A stretch of 7,598 bases of DNA from an uncultured Eisenbergiella sp. (GTDB taxonomy: Bacteria > Bacillota > Clostridia > Lachnospirales > Lachnospiraceae). This document shows, in pieces, positions 4,313-7,598 of this stretch. Within the stretch, counting starts at the first letter, position 1, and each line of letters opens with the position of its first letter. Location: contig CARDPF010000149.1 of assembly GCA_948960675.1 (NCBI GenBank), positions 1-7,598 of the forward strand, given 5' to 3'. The notes under the pieces are model-generated. The model was not told where the DNA came from. It saw nothing but the letters and a program-made list of their open reading frames with translations, and searched no databases. The position numbers and the translations under genes were made by a program.

Positions 4313-6349
4313 ATGCCCACCATAAGCGTCATTGTTCCGGTTTATAAAGTGGAAAAATATATCAGGAAATGTGTGGACAGCCTTCTGTGCCAAACCTATC
4401 CGGATTTGGAAATCATTCTCGTTGATGACGGCTCCCCAGACCGCTGCCCGCAAATTTGCGATGAATATGCTACAAGGGATGACAGGATTCACGTGATCCA
4501 CCAGAAAAACCAGGGGCTGTCCGCTGCCCGCAATACCGGCATTTCTGCCGCCAAAGGGGACTTTATCGGCTTTGTTGACAGCGACGATTATATTGCACCC
4601 GACATGTATGCGCAGCTGCAAAGCCTTTTGGCATCGGCCAATGCCGACCTGGCCATCTGCAGCTTCTTTTACGCAGATGAAGGGGAAACCGTCCTGCCGG
4701 ACGATTCGCCCCTAAAAGACGAAATTCTGGATACCAAACAGGCGCTGCAAAAAATAGGGGAGCCCAAATGGTGGTATTACGTCATGTCATGGAATAAGCT
4801 GTACCGCAAATCCCTGTTTAGCGCCATCCGGTATCCGCAGGGAAAGCTTTATGAGGACAGCTATATAATTCATGAACTTTTATTTCTCTGTAAGAAAGTT
4901 GTTACCACCAGCGCCCCCCTCTATTTTTATGTACAGCGGAATGACAGCATCATGCACGCCTCCTGTCCGGTCAGCCGTCTTGACGATGTGGAGGGACTTT
5001 ATGTCCGCTATCTGTTTTATAAACAACATCATTTGAAAGATTTGTATCCCGGTTTAGGTGTTTTGATACGGGAAAAATATATTGCCATAAGGAGCGGGCT
5101 GCATGCATCCAGCCCGGAGGAATCAGCCAGGATAGAGGAGATTGACGCCATGTTTCGAGAGGCTTATTTTTCCTGTATCGGCCAAAAAAAATGGCTGGAG
5201 CGCATAAAATTTATTTCCCCTTCCACCTATTTTGCATTTTTGCCCCACAAGGAAAAAGCGATACGGCGCTTAAAAACCGTCCGGGCACTGCTGCAATACA
5301 CTTTTCAATGCCGCAAGAAGCCTATTTGTCTTGTCAACACCCCGGTACACGGAAATTTGGGGGATCACGCCATTGTATTGGCAGAACTGCAGTTGTTACA
5401 CAACCACAAATTATCATGCACCGAACTGACCGGCAGACAAATCAGCGGACATGAAAAGCTTTATGCCCGTGTGACGCCTAAGGGCAACACCATTCTCATC
5501 CACGGCGGCGGCTATTTGGGAAACATATGGCCGGAGGAAGAATATCTGTTCCGAAGGCTGCTCAGGGCTTTTGGCAGACATAAGGTCATAGTGTTTCCCC
5601 AAACCGTGACCTTTGACCTTTCCACCAAAGAAGGACTGGATTTTTTTGAAGCGTCCAAAAAGATTTATGATTCCCATCCGGATTTGACGCTTTTTGTCAG
5701 GGAAAAGGCAAGCTATGCTTTTATGCGCACCCATATGCCAAAAGTCCGCACTTTGCTTGTTCCGGATATGGTAACCATACTTACGCCGCTGTGCAGTTTT
5801 CCCCAAGACCGTAACAGGATTCTGCTCTGTATGCGAAAGGACCGGGAACAAAAGCTTTCCCCCACGGAGTACCAGTATATTCTGGACGTTTTACGGCAAA
5901 AATATCCCTTTTGGGAAATTGTGCAGACCGATACCGTGGCAGAACAGCAAATTTTACCCCAACACCGTGAAAAAGCGGTCTATTACAAGCTTCTTCAATT
6001 TGCGCAGGCGCGTCTGGTGGTCACGGACAGGTTACATGGCATGATTTTTTCGGCTATTACGGCCACCCCCTGCATCGCCTTTGGCAACCGCAACGGCAAA
6101 GTGCAAGGGGTTTATCAATGGCTGCGGGATAATCCCTATCTGCACTATCTAAAAAGCCCCCTAAAAATGGGGCCATTGCTGGAACAGCTGGATACGGACA
6201 GCCAACAGGAGTACCGGCTTTTGGACATGCAAAAAAAATTTTCCCCCCTCCTATCCTTACTCATGGGAAGGGGAAACCTTCCGGGAAAAAACAATTGCCG
6301 CCGGTGGGCGGACAGGAGTCAGTATGAGCAAAAACACCATAACGATTGA
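4313..6349 (+). CDS. GT2 glycosyltransferase fused to polysaccharide pyruvyltransferase
   Basis: This 678-residue protein has two enzyme domains. Residues 1 to about 330 are a GT-A glycosyltransferase of family 2. They begin MPTISVIVPVYKVEKYIRKC and include VDDGSPD (37-43), QGLSAARNTGI (67-77), the metal- and nucleotide-sugar-binding VDSDDY (88-93), the acceptor-side WNKLYR (160-165) and YEDSY (180-184). Residues about 336-615 are a polysaccharide pyruvyltransferase domain, with VHGNLGDHAI (345-354), ILIHGGGYLG (394-403), VFPQTV (427-432), FVREKASY (461-468) and VTDRLHGMIFS (570-580). The first domain should transfer a sugar to a growing cell-surface glycan; the second should add a pyruvate ketal from phosphoenolpyruvate or a related group. 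The exact substrates cannot be read from sequence. No membrane segment is seen, so it likely acts at the inner face of the membrane. The ATG at 4313 is chosen because AGGAG lies eight bases upstream and the GT2 fold begins at residue 3. Its last 26 bases overlap the next gene. Confidence 0.92.
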   Translation: MPTISVIVPVYKVEKYIRKCVDSLLCQTYPDLEIILVDDGSPDRCPQICDEYATRDDRIHVIHQKNQGLSAARNTGISAAKGDFIGFVDSDDYIAPDMYAQLQSLLASANADLAICSFFYADEGETVLPDDSPLKDEILDTKQALQKIGEPKWWYYVMSWNKLYRKSLFSAIRYPQGKLYEDSYIIHELLFLCKKVVTTSAPLYFYVQRNDSIMHASCPVSRLDDVEGLYVRYLFYKQHHLKDLYPGLGVLIREKYIAIRSGLHASSPEESARIEEIDAMFREAYFSCIGQKKWLERIKFISPSTYFAFLPHKEKAIRRLKTVRALLQYTFQCRKKPICLVNTPVHGNLGDHAIVLAELQLLHNHKLSCTELTGRQISGHEKLYARVTPKGNTILIHGGGYLGNIWPEEEYLFRRLLRAFGRHKVIVFPQTVTFDLSTKEGLDFFEASKKIYDSHPDLTLFVREKASYAFMRTHMPKVRTLLVPDMVTILTPLCSFPQDRNRILLCMRKDREQKLSPTEYQYILDVLRQKYPFWEIVQTDTVAEQQILPQHREKAVYYKLLQFAQARLVVTDRLHGMIFSAITATPCIAFGNRNGKVQGVYQWLRDNPYLHYLKSPLKMGPLLEQLDTDSQQEYRLLDMQKKFSPLLSLLMGRGNLPGKNNCRRWADRSQYEQKHHND

Positions 6350-7550
6350 ACTTCCCTGTGTGAAAAATAACGGCATCTTTTTTACCTATCATATTACCGG
6401 TCCCTGGAAAGAAGCTTTTGCAGAACAGGAAGCTTTTCAAATTACATACGACATGGACATTTCAAAAGTCCCGGCAGGTGTGGCCATGGTTCCGCTTCTG
6501 GCCAATCTTCTGCCCATGGCATGGGTTTGTGATGCAGAGATCACCGTCCCTGTTTGTGACCGGGATTTTTGGGAAAGCATTCCGGATTTTAAAAAGGGAT
6601 ATGAAGATATGTATCCCGGTATGCCGTTTGGCGGCCGGCTGACCGTACGGGAAATCGCAACATATGCACCAAAAAACCAAGCAGGTGCAATTGCTTTTTT
6701 CTCCGGCGGTGTAGATGCCTTCCAAACCCTAATTGCCCACGCCGGGGAGCACCCTACCCTTTTGACCATATGGGGCTCTGACGTCACGTTGGAAGACGAA
6801 AGTGGCTGGCAGCGGGTGGAAGCGCATTTAAAACAGACTGCCCTTGCTTTCCAAACCGACTGCGTTACCATCCGGTCCAACTTCCGCTACTTTTTGCAGG
6901 AACGCGTTTTATCGGAATATGTCGCCGCCTGCAAAGACAACTGGTGGCACGGATTCCAGCATGGAATCGGTATTGTCGGACACGCTGCGCCGGCGCTGTA
7001 TGCGCTTGGGAAAAAGACGGTCTATTTTGCCTCCTCCTTTACCCCGGCGGATAAGGGAAAAGCAACCTGCGCTTCCGACCCGACAATAGAGGGGCGCATG
7101 CGCTTTTGCGGCGCACAGGTCATTCACGACGGCTATTCTTACACAAGACAGGAAAAAATCCATCATATCACACATTTTTATGAACAAACCGGTCAAAAGA
7201 TTTCCCTGCGGGTCTGCTGGGAATCCGCCGGCGGCTCTAATTGCTGTAATTGTGAAAAATGCTGGAGAACCATTCTTGGTATCTATGCGGAAGGCTACAG
7301 CCCCCATACTTTCGGTTTTTCCTTTGATAAAAAGCAATTGAGAAAACTATCCAGAAAAATGCATTACCATGAAATCCTGCCATACCTTATACCGACTTAC
7401 CGGTTTATCCAAGAAACCATGCGCAGCAATCGCAAACGGATGTCGTTACCTGCCCCCATCCGTTGGTTTTATACTGCCGATATCCTTAAAATCGGAAAAA
7501 TTCCCCTGTGGAGAAAAGCTGCCCGAAAAGTGAAACAGGTTTTAAGGCCC
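6324..7550 (+). CDS. PP-loop ATP-pyrophosphatase-like protein with cysteine cluster, 3' end missing
   Basis: The gene starts at the ATG at 6324 with AGGAG five bases upstream and overlaps the fusion gene by 26 bases in another frame, which points to co-translation. The genomic part encodes 409 residues; beyond 7550 the frame continues 16 codons into sequencing adapter, so the real stop is unknown. Residues 127-132 are SGGVDA, the PP-loop of N-type ATP-pyrophosphatases (the family of QueC, GuaA and asparagine synthetase), which adenylate a carboxylate or carbonyl group. Residues 298-313 form a cysteine cluster, CWESAGGSNCCNCEKC, followed by WRT. This resembles the zinc site near the C-terminus of QueC, although the protein is longer than QueC (about 230 residues) and has an added N-terminal domain of about 115 residues. 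QueC-like proteins of unknown function do occur in polysaccharide loci. A role in amidating or otherwise activating a sugar acid for the surface glycan is possible but is inference only. Confidence 0.85.
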
Positions 7551-7598
7551 AGATCGGAAGAGCGTCGTGTAGGGAAAGAGTGTAGATCTCGGTGGTCG
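7551..7598 (+). other. Illumina TruSeq adapter contamination at the contig end
   Basis: From 7551 the sequence reads AGATCGGAAGAGCGTCGTGT and continues AGGGAAAGAGTGTAGATCTC then GGTGGTCG. All 48 bases match, from memory, the reverse complement of the TruSeq universal adapter. It is not genomic. Because it is in frame with the upstream gene, it appends the artificial tail RSEERRVGKECRSRWS to that protein. The contig should be treated as ending at 7550. Confidence 0.97.

Noticed and set aside
6156..6173. GCCCC/GGGGC hairpin with an 8-base loop
   Set aside because: It lies inside the pyruvyltransferase coding region, has no T-run and falls where codons for KSPLKMGP explain the sequence.

Overview
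The window is a 7.6 kb draft contig that most likely comes from an anaerobic Firmicute of the Clostridia, with Lachnospiraceae as the best guess. The evidence is strong AGGAGG-type ribosome binding sites, moderate GC content, and protein types I associate with that group: a GHKL ATPase carrying a DUF4325 domain, a glycosyltransferase/pyruvyltransferase fusion, and an SGNH-like surface-protein remnant. The right end is not genomic. The last 48 bases (7551-7598) are Illumina TruSeq adapter, and it is read in frame into the last gene.

The left half (1-3861) is read entirely on the minus strand. In transcription order it holds: a short membrane-anchored protein that looks like a truncated SGNH-hydrolase-like protein (3861-3514); a GHKL ATPase with flanking STAS-like domains (3426-2149); a possible 27-codon ORF (2131-2048); a good sigma-A-type promoter (2032-2004) followed by a leader hairpin with two alternative stems (1981-1956); a catalytically dead rhomboid/Derlin-like membrane protein with a C-terminal zinc-binding tail (1924-1034); a degenerate sigma-70-like protein with no region 4 (1001-249); and an unrecognised protein that starts inside the previous stop codon and runs off the contig (249-1). 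The last three are tightly packed and probably form one operon.

A 451-base divergent intergenic region (3862-4312) separates the two halves. It is AT-rich and carries a hairpin next to a ribosome binding site, two copies of a 19-base direct repeat, an 8-base inverted repeat of GTATAC type, and a small TGTGT/ACACA palindrome over a possible -10 element.

The right half is on the plus strand and looks like the start of a cell-surface polysaccharide locus. It has a 678-residue fusion of a GT2 glycosyltransferase and a polysaccharide pyruvyltransferase (4313-6349). This overlaps by 26 bases a PP-loop ATP-pyrophosphatase-like protein with a QueC-like cysteine cluster (6324-7550, 3' end missing).

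The most novel idea is that the left half is an uncharacterised regulatory module. It pairs an anti-sigma/anti-anti-sigma-like ATPase with a sigma-shaped protein that seems unable to recognise promoters and a Derlin-like pseudoprotease. That grouping is inferred from adjacency only.
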